This document shows, piece by piece, positions 27,730 to 40,109 of a DNA stretch of 64,000 nucleotides. Every line of letters begins with the position of its first letter. The stretch's first letter is position 1. Source of the DNA: Auanema rhodensis (lineage: Eukaryota; Nematoda; Chromadorea; Rhabditida; Rhabditidae); the NCBI GenBank assembly GCA_964057225.1, contig OZ059900.1, positions 24,505,638-24,569,637 of the forward strand, written 5' to 3'. The notes beneath the pieces are model-generated. The model ran no database searches, was not told where the DNA came from, and was given only the letters and a program-made list of their open reading frames with translations. The position numbers and the translations under genes were made by a program.

Positions 27730-28413
27730 ATATGAGTCGTCAAATGCAACGAATTTCAGCGTGTTACATACTAAAATGAAGCATTTTACATGCTGAACAC
27801 TAGAAAAATACAAAAACACAGTATTTCTCATGAGAAATATTTTATTATGCTGGAAAACCAGTTTTTGGAAATTTCGCTGTAAACAAGGTTTTGACTTACG
27901 ATTTCATGTGTTCAAACTCATGCAATGTCAATGAAACCCAGCTCAAAATTGTTCGTACAACGTCTAGTTCCACTTTCACGACAAAAAAACAGGGGTTAGA
28001 AAATTAAGGAAATTAGCATATTCTGAGGGCACGCCCCTTATGGCTAATATTGATTAAATCGATTTTTGTTCATATGAGTCGTCAAATGCAACGAATTTCA
28101 GCGTGTTACATACTAAAATGAAGCATTTTACATGCTGAACACTAGAAAAATACAAAAACACAGTATTTCCCATGAGAAATATTTTATTATGCTGGAAAAC
28201 CAGTTTTTGGAAATTTCGCTGTAAACAAGGTTTTGACTTACGATTTCATTTGTTCAAACTCATGCAATGTCAATGAAACCTAGCTCAAAATTGTTCGTAC
28301 AACGTCTAGTTCCACTTTCACGACAAAAAAACAGGGGTTAGAAAATTAAGGAAATTAGCATATTCTGAGGGCACGCCCCTTATGGCTAATATTGATTAAA
28401 TCGATTTTTGTTC

Positions 28414-30123
28414 ATATGAGTCGTCAAATGCAACGAATTTCAGCGTGTTACATACTAAAATGAAGCATTTCACATGCTGAACACTAGAAAAATACAAAAA
28501 CACAGTAATACCCATGAGAAATATTTTATTATGCTGGAAAACCAGTTTTTGGAAATTTCGCTGTAAACAAGGTTTTGACTTACGATTTCATGTGTTCAAA
28601 CTCATGCAATGTCAATGAAACCTAGCTCAAAATTGTTCGTACAACGTCTAGTTCCACTTTCACGACAAAAAAACAGGGGTTAGAAAATTAAGGAAATTAG
28701 CATATTCTGAGGGCACGCCCCTTATGGCTAATATTGATTAAATCGATTTTTGTTCATATGATTCGTCAAATGCAACGAATTTCAGCGTGTTACATACTAA
28801 AATGAACCATTTTACATGCTGAACACTAGAAAAATACAAAAACACAGTAATGCCCATGAGAAATATTTTATTATGCTGGAAAACCAGTTTTTGGAAATTT
28901 CGCTGTAAACAAGGTTTTGACTTACGATTTCATGTGTTCAAACTCATGCAATGTCAATGAAACCTAGCTCAAAATTGTTAATACAATGTCTAGTTCCACT
29001 TTCACGACAAAAAAACAGGGGTTAGAAAATTAAGGAAATTAGCATATTCTGAGGGCACGCCCTTTATGGCTAATATTGATTAAATCGATTTTTGTTCATA
29101 TGAGTCGTCAAATGCAACGAATTTCAGCGTGTTACATACTAAAATGAAGCATTTTACATGCTGAACACTAGAAAAATACAAAAACACAGTATTTCCCATG
29201 AGAAATATTTTATTATGCTGGAAAACCAGTTTTTGGAAATTTCGCTGTAAACAAGGTTTTGACTTACGATTTCATGTGTTCAAACTCATGCAATGTCAAT
29301 GAAACCTAGCTCAAAATTGTTCGTACAACGTCTAGTTCCACTTTCACGACTAAAAAACAGGGGTTAGAAAATTAAGGAAATTAGCATATTCTGAGGGCAC
29401 GCCCCTTATGGCTAATATTGATTAAATCGATTTTTGTTCATATGAGTCGTCAAATGCAACGAATTTCAGCGTGTTACATACTAAAATGAAGCATTTTACA
29501 TGCTGAACACTAGAAAAATACAAAAACACAGTATTTCCCATGAGAAATATTTTATTATGCTGGAAAACCAGTTTTTGGAAATTTCGCTGTAAACAAGGTT
29601 TTGACTTACGATTTCATGTGTTCAAACTCATGCAATGTCAATGAAACCCAGCTCAAAATTGTTCGTACAACGTCTAGTTCCACTTTCACGACAAAAAAAC
29701 AGGGGTTAGAAAATTAAGGAAATTAGCATATTCTGAGGGCACGCCCCTTATGGCTAATATTGATTAAATCGATTTTTGTTCATATGAGTCGTCAAATGCA
29801 ACGAATTTCAGCGTGTTACATACTAAAATGAAGCATTTTACATGCTGAACACTAGAAAAATACAAAAACACAGTATTTCCCATGAGAAATATTTTATTAT
29901 GCTGGAAAACCAGTTTTTGGAAATTTCGCTGTAAACAAGGTTTTGACTTACGATTTCATGTGTTCAAACTCATGCAATGTCAATGAAACCTAGCTCAAAA
30001 TTGTTCCTACAACGTCTAGTTCCACTTTCACGACAAAAAAACAGGGGTTAGAAAATTAAGGAAATTAGCATATTCTGAGGGCACGCCCTTTATGGCTAAT
30101 ATTGATTAAATCGGTTTTTGTTC
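28414..30123 (+). repeat. Five-monomer duplicated block, copy 2
   Basis: The order matches 26020-27729. The class f copy at 28756 has both rare changes plus a private AATGCCC. The last monomer ends with AAATCGGTTT, one of only two left-arm copies I found in which the 10-bp palindrome is broken (the other is at about 19850). Confidence 0.83.
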
Positions 30124-33100
30124 ATATGAGTCGTCAAATGCAACGAATTTCAGCGTGTTACATACTAAAATGAAGCATTTCACATGCTGAACACTAGAAA
30201 AATACAAAAACACAGTATTTCCCATGAGAAATATTTTATTATGCTGGAAAACCAGTTTTTGGAAATTTCGCTGTAAACAAGGTTTTGACTTACGATTTCA
30301 TGTGTTCAAACTCATGCAATGTCAATGAAACCTAGCTCAAAATTGTTCGTACAACGTCTAGTTCCACTTTCACGACAAAAAAACAGGGGTTAGAAAATTA
30401 AGGAAATTAGCATATTCTGAGGGCACGCCCCTTATGGCTAATATTGATTAAATCGATTTTTGTTCATATGAGTCGTCAAATGCAACGAATTTCAGCGTGT
30501 TACATACTAAAATGAAGCATTTTACATGCTGAACACTAGAAAAATACAAAAACACAGTATTTCCCATGAGAAATATTTTATTATGCTGGAAAACCAGTTT
30601 TTGGAAATTTCGCTGTAAACAAGGTTTTGACTTACGATTTCATGTGTTCAAACTCATGCAATGTCAATGAAACCTAGCTCAAAATTGTTCGTACAACGTC
30701 TAGTTCCACTTTCACGACTAAAAAACAGGGGTTAGAAAATTAAGGAAATTAGCATATTCTGAGGGCACGCCCCTTATGGCTAATATTGATTAAATCGATT
30801 TTTGTTCATATGAGTCGTCAAATGCAACGAATTTCAGCGTGTTACATACTAAAATGAAGCATTTTACATGCTGAACACTAGAAAAATACAAAAACACAGT
30901 ATTTCCCATGAGAAATATTTTATTATGCTGGAAAACCAGTTTTTGGAAATTTCGCTGTAAACAAGGTTTTGACTTACGATTTCATGTGTTCAAACTCATG
31001 CAATGTCAATGAAACCCAGCTCAAAATTGTTCGTACAACGTCTAGTTCCACTTTCACGACAAAAAAACAGGGGTTAGAAAATTAAGGAAATTAGCATATT
31101 CTGAGGGCACGCCCCTTATGGCTAATATTGATTAAATCGATTTTTGTTCATATGAGTCGTCAAATGCAACGAATTTCAGCGTGTTACATACTAAAATGAA
31201 GCATTTTACATGCTGAACACTAGAAAAATACAAAAACACAGTATTTCCCATGAGAAATATTTTATTATGCTGGAAAACCAGTTTTTGGAAATTTCGCTGT
31301 AAACAAGGTTTTGACTTACGATTTCATGTGTTCAAACTCATGCAATGTCAATGAAACCTAGCTCAAAATTGTTCGTACAACGTCTAGTTCCACTTTCACG
31401 ACAAAAAAACAGGGGTTAGAAAATTAAGGAAATTAGCATATTCTGAGGGCACGCCCCTTATGGCTAATATTGATTAAATCGATTTTTGTTCATATGAGTC
31501 GTCAAATGCAACGAATTTCAGCGTGTTACATACTAAAATGAAGCATTTTACATGCTGAACACTAGAAAAATACAAAAACACAGTATTTCCCATGAGAAAT
31601 ATTTTATTATGCTGGAAAACCAGTTTTTGGAAATTTCGCTGTAAACAAGGTTTTGACTTACGATTTCATGTGTTCAAACTCATGCAATGTCAATGAAACC
31701 CAGCTCAAAATTGTTCGTACAACGTCTAGTTCCACTTTCACGACAAAAAAACAGGGGTTAGAAAATTAAGGAAATTAGCATATTCTGAGGGCACGCCCCT
31801 TATGGCTAATATTGATTAAATCGATTTTTGTTCATATGAGTCGTCAAATGCAACGAATTTCAGCGTGTTACATACTAAAATGAAGCATTTCACATGCTGA
31901 ACACTAGAAAAATACAAAAACACAGTATTTCCCATGAGAAATATTTTATTATGCTGGAAAACCAGTTTTTGGAAATTTCGCTGTAAACAAGGTTTTGACT
32001 TACGATTTCATGTGTTCAAACTCATGCAATGTCAATGAAACCTAGCTCAAAATTGTTCGTACAACGTCTAGTTCCACTTTCACGACAAAAAAACAGGGGT
32101 TAGAAAATTAAGGAAATTAGCATATTCTGAGGGCACGCCCCTTATGGCTAATATTGATTAAATCGATTTTTGTTCATATGAGTCGTCAAATGCAACGAAT
32201 TTCAGCGTGTTACATACTAAAATGAAGCATTTTACATGCTGAACACTAGAAAAATACAAAAACACAGTATTTCCCATGAGAAATATTTTATTATGCTGGA
32301 AAACCAGTTTTTGGAAATTTCGCTGTAAACAAGGTTTTGACTTACGATTTCATGTGTTCAAACTCATGCAATGTCAATGAAACCCAGCTCAAAATTGTTC
32401 GTACAACGTCTAGTTCCACTTTCACGACAAAAAAACAGGGGTTAGAAAATTAAGGAAATTAGCATATTCTGAGGGCACGCCCCTTATGGCTAATATTGAT
32501 TAAATCGATTTTTGTTCATATGAGTCGTCAAATGCAACGAATTTCAGCGTGTTACATACTAAAATGAAGCATTTTACATGCTGAACACTAGAAAAATACA
32601 AAAACACAGTATTTCCCATGAGAAATATTTTATTATGCTGGAAAACCAGTTTTTGGAAATTTCGCTGTAAACAAGGTTTTGACTTACGATTTCATGTGTT
32701 CAAACTCATGCAATGTCAATGAAACCTAGCTCAAAATTGTTCGTACAACGTCTAGTTCCACTTTCACGACAAAAAAACAGGGGTTAGAAAATTAAGGAAA
32801 TTAGCATATTCTGAGGGCACGCCCCTTATGGCTAATATTGATTAAATCGATTTTTGTTCATATGAGTCGTCAAATGCAACGAATTTCAGCGTGTTACATA
32901 CTAAAATGAAGCATTTTACATGCTGAACACTAGAAAAATACAAAAACACAGTATTTCCCATGAGAAATATTTTATTATGCTGGAAAACCAGTTTTTGGAA
33001 ATTTCGCTGTAAACAAGGTTTTGACTTACGATTTCATGTGTTCAAACTCATGCAATGTCAATGAAACCTAGCTCAAAATTGTTCGTACAACGTCTAGTTC

Positions 33101-34569
33101 CACTTTCACGACAAAAAAACAGGGGTTAGAAAATTAAGGAAATTAGCATATTCTGAGGGCACGCCCCTTATGGCTAATATTGATTAAATCGATTTTTGTT
33201 CATATGAGTCGTCAAATGCAACGAATTTCAGCGTGTTACATACTAAAATGAAGCATTTTACATGCTGAACACTAGAAAAATACAAAAACACAGTATTTCC
33301 CATGAGAAATATTTTATTATGCTGGAAAACCAGTTTTTGGAAATTTCGCTGTAAACAAGGTTTTGACTTACGATTTCATGTGTTCAAACTCATGCAATGT
33401 CAATGAAACCTAGCTCAAAATTGTTCGTACAACGTCTAGTTCCACTTTCACGACTAAAAAACAGGGGTTAGAAAATTAAGGAAATTAGCATATTCTGAGG
33501 GCACGCCCCTTATGGCTAATATTGATTAAATCGATTTTTGTTCATATGAGTCGTCAAATGCAACGAATTTCAGCGTGTTACATACTAAAATGAAGCATTT
33601 TACATGCTGAACACTAGAAAAATACAAAAACACAGTATTTCCCATGAGAAATATTTTATTATGCTGGAAAACCAGTTTTTGGAAATTTCGCTGTAAACAA
33701 GGTTTTGACTTACGATTTCATGTGTTCAAACTCATGCAATGTCAATGAAACCCAGCTCAAAATTGTTCGTACAACGTCTAGTTCCACTTTCACGACAAAA
33801 AAACAGGGGTTAGAAAATTAAGGAAATTAGCATATTCTGAGGGCACGCCCCTTATGGCTAATATTGATTAAATCGATTTTTGTTCATATGAGTCGTCAAA
33901 TGCAACGAATTTCAGCGTGTTACATACTAAAATGAAGCATTTTACATGCTGAACACTAGAAAAATACAAAAACACAGTATTTCCCATGAGAAATATTTTA
34001 TTATGCTGGAAAACCAGTTTTTGGAAATTTCGCTGTAAACAAGGTTTTGACTTACGATTTCATGTGTTCAAACTCATGCAATGTCAATGAAACCTAGCTC
34101 AAAATTGTTCGTACAACGTCTAGTTCCACTTTCACGACAAAAAAACAGGGGTTAGAAAATTAAGGAAATTAGCATATTCTGAGGGCACGCCCCTTATGGC
34201 TAATATTGATTAAATCGATTTTTGTTCATATGAGTCGTCAAATGCAACGAATTTCAGCGTGTTACATACTAAAATGAAGCATTTTACATGCTGAACACTA
34301 GAAAAATACAAAAACACAGTATTTCCCATGAGAAATATTTTATTATGCTGGAAAACCAGTTTTTGGAAATTTCGCTGTAAACAAGGTTTTGACTTACGAT
34401 TTCATGTGTTCAAACTCATGCAATGTCAATGAAACCCAGCTCAAAATTGTTCGTACAACGTCTAGTTCCACTTTCACGACAAAAAAACAGGGGTTAGAAA
34501 ATTAAGGAAATTAGCATATTCTGAGGGCACGCCCCTTATGGCTAATATTGATTAAATCGATTTTTGTTC

Positions 34570-36621
34570 ATATGAGTCGTCAAATGCAACGAATTTCAGC
34601 GTGTTACATACTAAAATGAAGCATTTTACATGCTGAACACTAGAAAAATACAAAAACACAGTATTTCCCATGAGAAATATTTTATTATGCTGGAAAACCA
34701 GTTTTTGGAAATTTCGCTGTAAACAAGGTTTTGACTTACGATTTCATGTGTTCAAACTCATGCAATGTCAATGAAACCTAGCTCAAAATTGTTCGTACAA
34801 CGTCTAGTTCCACTTTCACGACAAAAAAACAGGGGTTAGAAAATTAAGGAAATTAGCATATTCTGAGGGCACGCCCCTTATGGCTAATATTGATTAAATC
34901 GATTTTTGTTCATATGAGTCGTCAAATGCAACGAATTTCAGCGTGTTACATACTAAAATGAAGCATTTTACATGCTGAACACTAGAAAAATACAAAAACA
35001 CAGTATTTCCCATGAGAAATATTTTATTATGCTGGAAAACCAGTTTTTGGAAATTTCGCTGTAAACAAGGTTTTGACTTACGATTTCATGTGTTCAAACT
35101 CATGCAATGTCAATGAAACCTAGCTCAAAATTGTTCGTACAACGTCTAGTCCCACTTTCACGACAAAAAAACAGGGGTTAGAAAATTAAGGAAATTAGCA
35201 TATTCTGAGGGCACGCCCCTTATGGCTAATATTGATTAAATCGATTTTTGTTCATATGAGTCGTCAAATGCAACGAATTTCAGCGTGTTACATACTAAAA
35301 TGAAGCATTTTACATGCTGAACACTAGAAAAATACAAAAACACAGTATTTCCCATGAGAAATATTTTATTATGCTGGAAAACCAGTTTTTGGAAATTTCG
35401 CTGTAAACAAGGTTTTGACTTACGATTTCATGTGTTCAAACTCATGCAATGTCAATGAAACCTAGCTCAAAATTGTTCGTACAACGTCTAGTTCCACTTT
35501 CACGACAAAAAAACAGGGGTTAGAAAATTAAGGAAATTAGCATATTCTGAGGGCACGCCCCTTATGGCTAATATTGATTAAATCGATTTTTGTTCATATG
35601 AGTCGTCAAATGCAACGAATTTCAGCGTGTTACATACTAAAATGAAGCATTTCACATGCTGAACACTAGAAAAATACAAAAACACAGTATTTCCCATGAG
35701 AAATATTTTATTATGCTGGAAAACCAGTTTTTGGAAATTTCGCTGTAAACAAGGTTTTGACTTACGATTTCATGTGTTCAAACTCATGCAATGTCAATGA
35801 AACCTAGCTCAAAATTGTTCGTACAACGTCTAGTTCCACTTTCACGACAAAAAAACAGGGGTTAGAAAATTAAGGAAATTAGCATATTCTGAGGGCACGC
35901 CCCTTATGGCTAATATTGATTAAATCGATTTTTGTTCATATGAGTCGTCAAATGCAACGAATTTCAGCGTGTTACATACTAAAATGAAGCATTTCACATG
36001 CTGAACACTAGAAAAATACAAAAACACAGTATTTCCCATGAGAAATATTTTATTATGCTGGAAAACCAGTTTTTGGAAATTTCGCTGTAAACAAGGTTTT
36101 GACTTACGATTTCATGTGTTCAAACTCATGCAATGTCAATGAAACCTAGCTCAAAATTGTTCGTACAACGTCTAGTTCCACTTTCACGACAAAAAAACAG
36201 GGGTTAGAAAATTAAGGAAATTAGCATATTCTGAGGGCACGCCCCTTATGGCTAATATTGATTAAATCGATTTTTGTTCATATGAGTCGTCAAATGCAAC
36301 GAATTTCAGCGTGTTACATACTAAAATGAAGCATTTTACATGCTGAACACTAGAAAAATACAAAAACACAGTATTTCCCATGAGAAATATTTTATTATGC
36401 TGGAAAACCAGTTTTTGGAAATTTCGCTGTAAACAAGGTTTTGACTTACGATTTCATGTGTTCAAACTCATGCAATGTCAATGAAACCTAGCTCAAAATT
36501 GTTCGTACAACGTCTAGTCCCACTTTCACGACAAAAAAACAGGGGTTAGAAAATTAAGGAAATTAGCATATTCTGAGGGCACGCCCCTTATGGCTAATAT
36601 TGATTAAATCGATTTTTGTTC
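34570..36621 (+). repeat. Junction-proximal baseline domain of the left arm
   Basis: Six monomers next to the inversion are nearly uniform baseline copies, two with C58 (35596 and 35938). Two of them (34912 and 36280) have C240, giving TAGTCCC. That variant is absent from the rest of the left arm but common in the right arm, where it reads GGGACTA on the + strand. This is the only left-arm stretch that shares a right-arm marker in this way. Confidence 0.8.
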
Positions 36622-36947
36622 ATATGAGTCGTCAAATGCAACGAATTTCAGCGTGTTACATACTAAAATGAAGCATTTTACATGCTGAACACTAGAAAAA
36701 TACAAAAACACAGTATTTCCCATGAGAAATATTTTATTATGCTGGAAAACCAGTTTTTGGAAATTTCGCTGTAAACAAGGTTTTGACTTACGATTTCATG
36801 TGTTCAAACTCATGCAATGTCAATGAAACCTAGCTCAAAATTGTTCGTACAACGTCTAGTTCCACTTTCACGACAAAAAAACAGGGGTTAGAAAATTAAG
36901 GAAATTAGCATATTCTGAGGGCACGCCCCTTATGGCTAATATTGATT
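36622..36947 (+). repeat. Truncated last monomer of the left arm
   Basis: This baseline copy is normal up to monomer position 326 (ATTGATT) and then changes directly into the complementary strand of the monomer at position 84-86. The lost 16 bases begin with the 10-bp palindrome, so the cut is immediately 5' of it. Confidence 0.93.
36708..36945. other. Spacer (loop) of the macro-inverted repeat
   Basis: These 238 bp are monomer positions 87-324 and have no partner in the immediately adjacent right arm, because the first reversed partial copy starts at position 86. They would be the loop if the two arms extruded or annealed. The sequence itself is ordinary monomer. Confidence 0.85.
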
Positions 36948-36950
36948 TTG
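36944..36950. other. Head-to-head switch point of the satellite array
   Basis: The + strand reads GATTTTG. GATT (36944-36947) belongs to the left arm and TTTTG (36946-36950) to the reversed monomer, so the two share TT at 36946-36947, a 2-bp microhomology. No filler sequence lies between. Left-arm position 86 of the last monomer (36707) pairs with 36946 in the right arm, and the symmetry rule x+y=73653 is also met by 36280 and 37373. Confidence 0.93.
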
Positions 36951-37031
36951 TATTTTTCTAGTGTTCAGCATGTAAAATGCTTCATTTTAGTATGTAACAC
37001 GCTGAAATTCGTTGCATTTGACGACTCATAT

Positions 37032-40000
37032 GAACAAAAATCGATTTAATCAATATTAGCCATAAGGGGCGTACCCTCAGAATATGCTAATTTCCTTAAT
37101 TTTCTAACCCCTGTTTTTTTGTCGTGAAAGTGGGACTAGACGTTGTACGAACAATTTTGAGCTAGGTTTCATTGACATTGCATGAGTTTGAACACATGAA
37201 ATCGTAAGTCAAAACCTTGTTTACAGCGAAATTTCCAAAAACTGGTTTTCCAGCATAATAAAATATTTCTCATGGGAAATACTGTGTTTTTGTATTTTTC
37301 TAGTGTTCAGCATGTAAAATGCTTCATTTTAGTATGTAACACGCTGAAATTCGTTGCATTTGACGACTCATATGAACAAAAATCGATTTAATCAATATTA
37401 GCCATAAGGGGCGTGCCCTCAGAATATGCTAATTTCCTTAATTTTCTAACCCTTGTTTTTTTGTCGTGAAAGTGGAACTAGACGTTGTACGAACAATTTT
37501 GAGCTAGGTTTCATTGACATTGCATGAGTTTGAACACATGAAATCGTAAGTCAAAACCTTGTTTACAGCGAAATTTCCAAAAACTGGTTTTCCAGCATAA
37601 TAAAATATTTCTCATGGGAAATACTGTGTTTTTGTATTTTTCTAGTGTTCAGCATGTAAAATGCTTCATTTTAGTATGTAACACGCTGAAATTCGTTGCA
37701 TTTGACGACTCATATGAACAAAAATCGATTTAATCAATATTAGCCATAAGGGGCGTGCCCTCAGAATATGCTAATTTCCTTAATTTTCTAACCCCTGTTT
37801 TTTGGCCGTGAAAGTGGGACTAGACGTTGTACAAACACTTTTGAGCTAGGTTTTATTGACATTGCATGAGTTTGAACACATGAAATCGTAAGTCAAAACC
37901 TTGTTTACAGCGAAATTTCCAAAAACTGGTTTTCCAGCATAATAAAATATTTCTCATGGGAAATACTGTGTTTTTGTATTTTTCTAGTGTTCAGCATGTA
38001 AAATGCTTCATTTTAGTATGTAACACGCTGAAATTCGTTGCATTTGACGACTCATATGAACAAAAATCGATTTAATCAATATTAGCCATAAGGGGCGTGC
38101 CCTCAGAATATGCTAATTTCCTTAATTTTCTAACCCCTGTTTTTTTGTCGTGAAAGTGGGACTAGACGTTGTACGAACAATTTTGAGCTAGGTTTCATTG
38201 ACATTGCATGAGTTTGAACACATGAAATCGTAAGTCAAAACCTTGTTTACAGCGAAATTTCCAAAAACTGGTTTTCCAGCATAATAAAATATTTCTCATG
38301 GGAAATACTGTGTTTTTGTATTTTTTTAGTGTTCAGCATGTAAAATGCTTCATTTTAGTATGTAACACGCTGAAATTCGTTGCATTTGACGACTCATATG
38401 AACAAAAATCGATTTAATCAATATTAGCCATAAGGGGCGTGCCCTCAGAATATGCTAATTCCCTTAATTTTCTAACCCCTGTTTTTTTGTCGTGAAAGTG
38501 GAACTAGACGTTGTACAAACAATTTTGAGCTAGGTTTCATTGACATTGCATGAGTTTGAACACATGAAATCGTAAGTCAAAACCTTGTTTACAGCGAAAT
38601 TTCCAAAAACTGGTTTTCCAGCATAATAAAATATTTCTCATGGGAAATACTGTGTTTTTGTATTTTTCTAGTGTTCAGCATGTAAAATGCTTCATTTTAG
38701 TATGTAACACGCTGAAATTCGTTGCATTTGACGACTCATATTAACAAAAATCGATTTAATCAATATTAGCCATAAGGGGCGTGCCCTCAGAATATGCTAA
38801 TTTCCTTAATTTTCTAACCCCTGTTTTTTTGTCGTGAAAGTGGAACTAGACGTTGTACGAACAATTTTGAGCTAGGTTTCATTGACATTGCATGAGTTTG
38901 AACACATGAAATCGTAAGTCAAAACCTTGTTTACAGCGAAATTTCCAAAAACTGGTTTTCCAGCATAATAAAATATTTCTCATGGGAAATACTGTGTTTT
39001 TGTATTTTTCTAGTGTTCAGCATGTAAAATACTTCATTTTAGTATGTAACACGCTGAAATTCGTTGCATTTGACGACTCATATGAACAAAAATCGATTTA
39101 ATCAATATTAGCCATAAGGGGCGTGCCCTCAGAATATGCTAATTCCCTTAATTTTCTAACCCCTGTTTTTTTGTCGTGAAAGTGGAACTAGACGTTGTAC
39201 AAACAATTTTGAGCTAGGTTTCATTGACATTGCATGAGTTTGAACACATGAAATCGTAAGTCAAAACCTTGTTTACAGCGAAATTTCCAAAAACTGGTTT
39301 TCCAGCATAATAAAATATTTCTCATGGGAAATACTGTGTTTTTGTATTTTTCTAGTGTTCAGCATGTAAAATGCTTCATTTTAGTATGTAACACGCTGAA
39401 ATTCGTTGCATTTGACGACTCATATTAACAAAAATCGATTTAATCAATATTAGCCATAAGGGGCGTGCCCTCAGAATATGCTAATTTCCTTAATTTTCTA
39501 ACCCCTGTTTTTTTGTCGTGAAAGTGGAACTAGACGTTGTACGAACAATTTTGAGCTAGGTTTCATTGACATTGCATGAGTTTGAACACATGAAATCGTA
39601 AGTCAAAACCTTGTTTACAGCGAAATTTCCAAAAACTGGTTTTCCAGCATAATAAAATATTTCTCATGGGAAATACTGTGTTTTTGTATTTTTCTAGTGT
39701 TCAGCATGTAAAATACTTCATTTTAGTATGTAACACGCTGAAATTCGTTGCATTTGACGACTCATATGAACAAAAATCGATTTAATCAATATTAGCCATA
39801 AGGGGCGTGCCCTCAGAATATGCTAATTCCCTTAATTTTCTAACCCCTGTTTTTTTGTCGTGAAAGTGGAACTAGACGTTGTACGAACAATTTTGAGCTA
39901 GGTTTCATTGACATTGCATGAGTTTGAACACATGAAATCGTAAGTCAAAACCTTGTTTACAGCGAAATTTCCAAAAACTGGTTTTCCAGCATAATAAAAT

Positions 40001-40109
40001 ATTTCTCATGGGAAATACTGTGTTTTTGTATTTTTCTAGTGTTCAGCATGTAAAATGCTTCATTTTAGTATGTAACACGCTGAAATTCGTTGCATTTGAC
40101 GACTCATAT
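37032..40109 (-). repeat. 9-mer higher-order repeat of the right arm, copy 1
   Basis: Nine monomers, 3078 bp. Markers in order: GCGTACCC with GGGAC; AACCCTTG; TTGGCCGTG with ACAAACACTTTT and GGTTTTATTG; GGGAC with an extended T-run (TTTTTTTAG); TTCCCTT with ACAAACAA. Four more monomers follow in which the dimer CATATTAAC/AAAATACTTC plus TTCCCTT is itself duplicated (38742-39425 and 39426-40109). The first five recur in order at 40110-41819. Confidence 0.85.

Larger units (their letters stand above)
24310..34569 (+). repeat. Satellite domain with the C210 variant (class h)
   Basis: The form AAACCCAGCTC instead of AAACCTAGCTC appears first in the monomer at 24310 and last in the one at 34228, and nowhere else in the window. 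Within this 10-kb block it alternates irregularly with baseline, g, a and C58 monomers. The boundary marks a separate episode of local homogenisation. Monomers at 24652 and 27730 share a second change (TTTCTC instead of TTTCCC), showing they derive from one copy. Confidence 0.85.
1..36947 (+). repeat. Left satellite arm: 108 head-to-tail copies of a 342-bp monomer
   Basis: Copies begin at 1, 343, 685, 1027, 1369, 1714 and so on to 36622; 107 are complete and the last is cut at monomer position 326 by the inversion. The repeat start is arbitrary (base 1 of the window). Copies differ from one another at only a few positions, so identity is high by eye. Length is 342 except for copies with a longer A-run (345; for example 1369, 5134, 7534, 8905, 9934, 13699, 17122, 18151), two one-base deletions (copies at 5821 and 6162) and a two-base insertion plus long A-run at 6503 (347). 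From 18496 on every copy is exactly 342. All six frames are interrupted by stops in every monomer, so the array is non-coding. No transposon, microsatellite or unique segment interrupts it. A centromeric or pericentromeric role is inferred only from array size and homogeneity. Confidence 0.97.

Noticed and set aside
36622-37373. Transposon terminal inverted repeats at the orientation switch
   Set aside because: Both sides are ordinary monomer sequence; no target-site duplication, no transposase and no non-satellite DNA is present.
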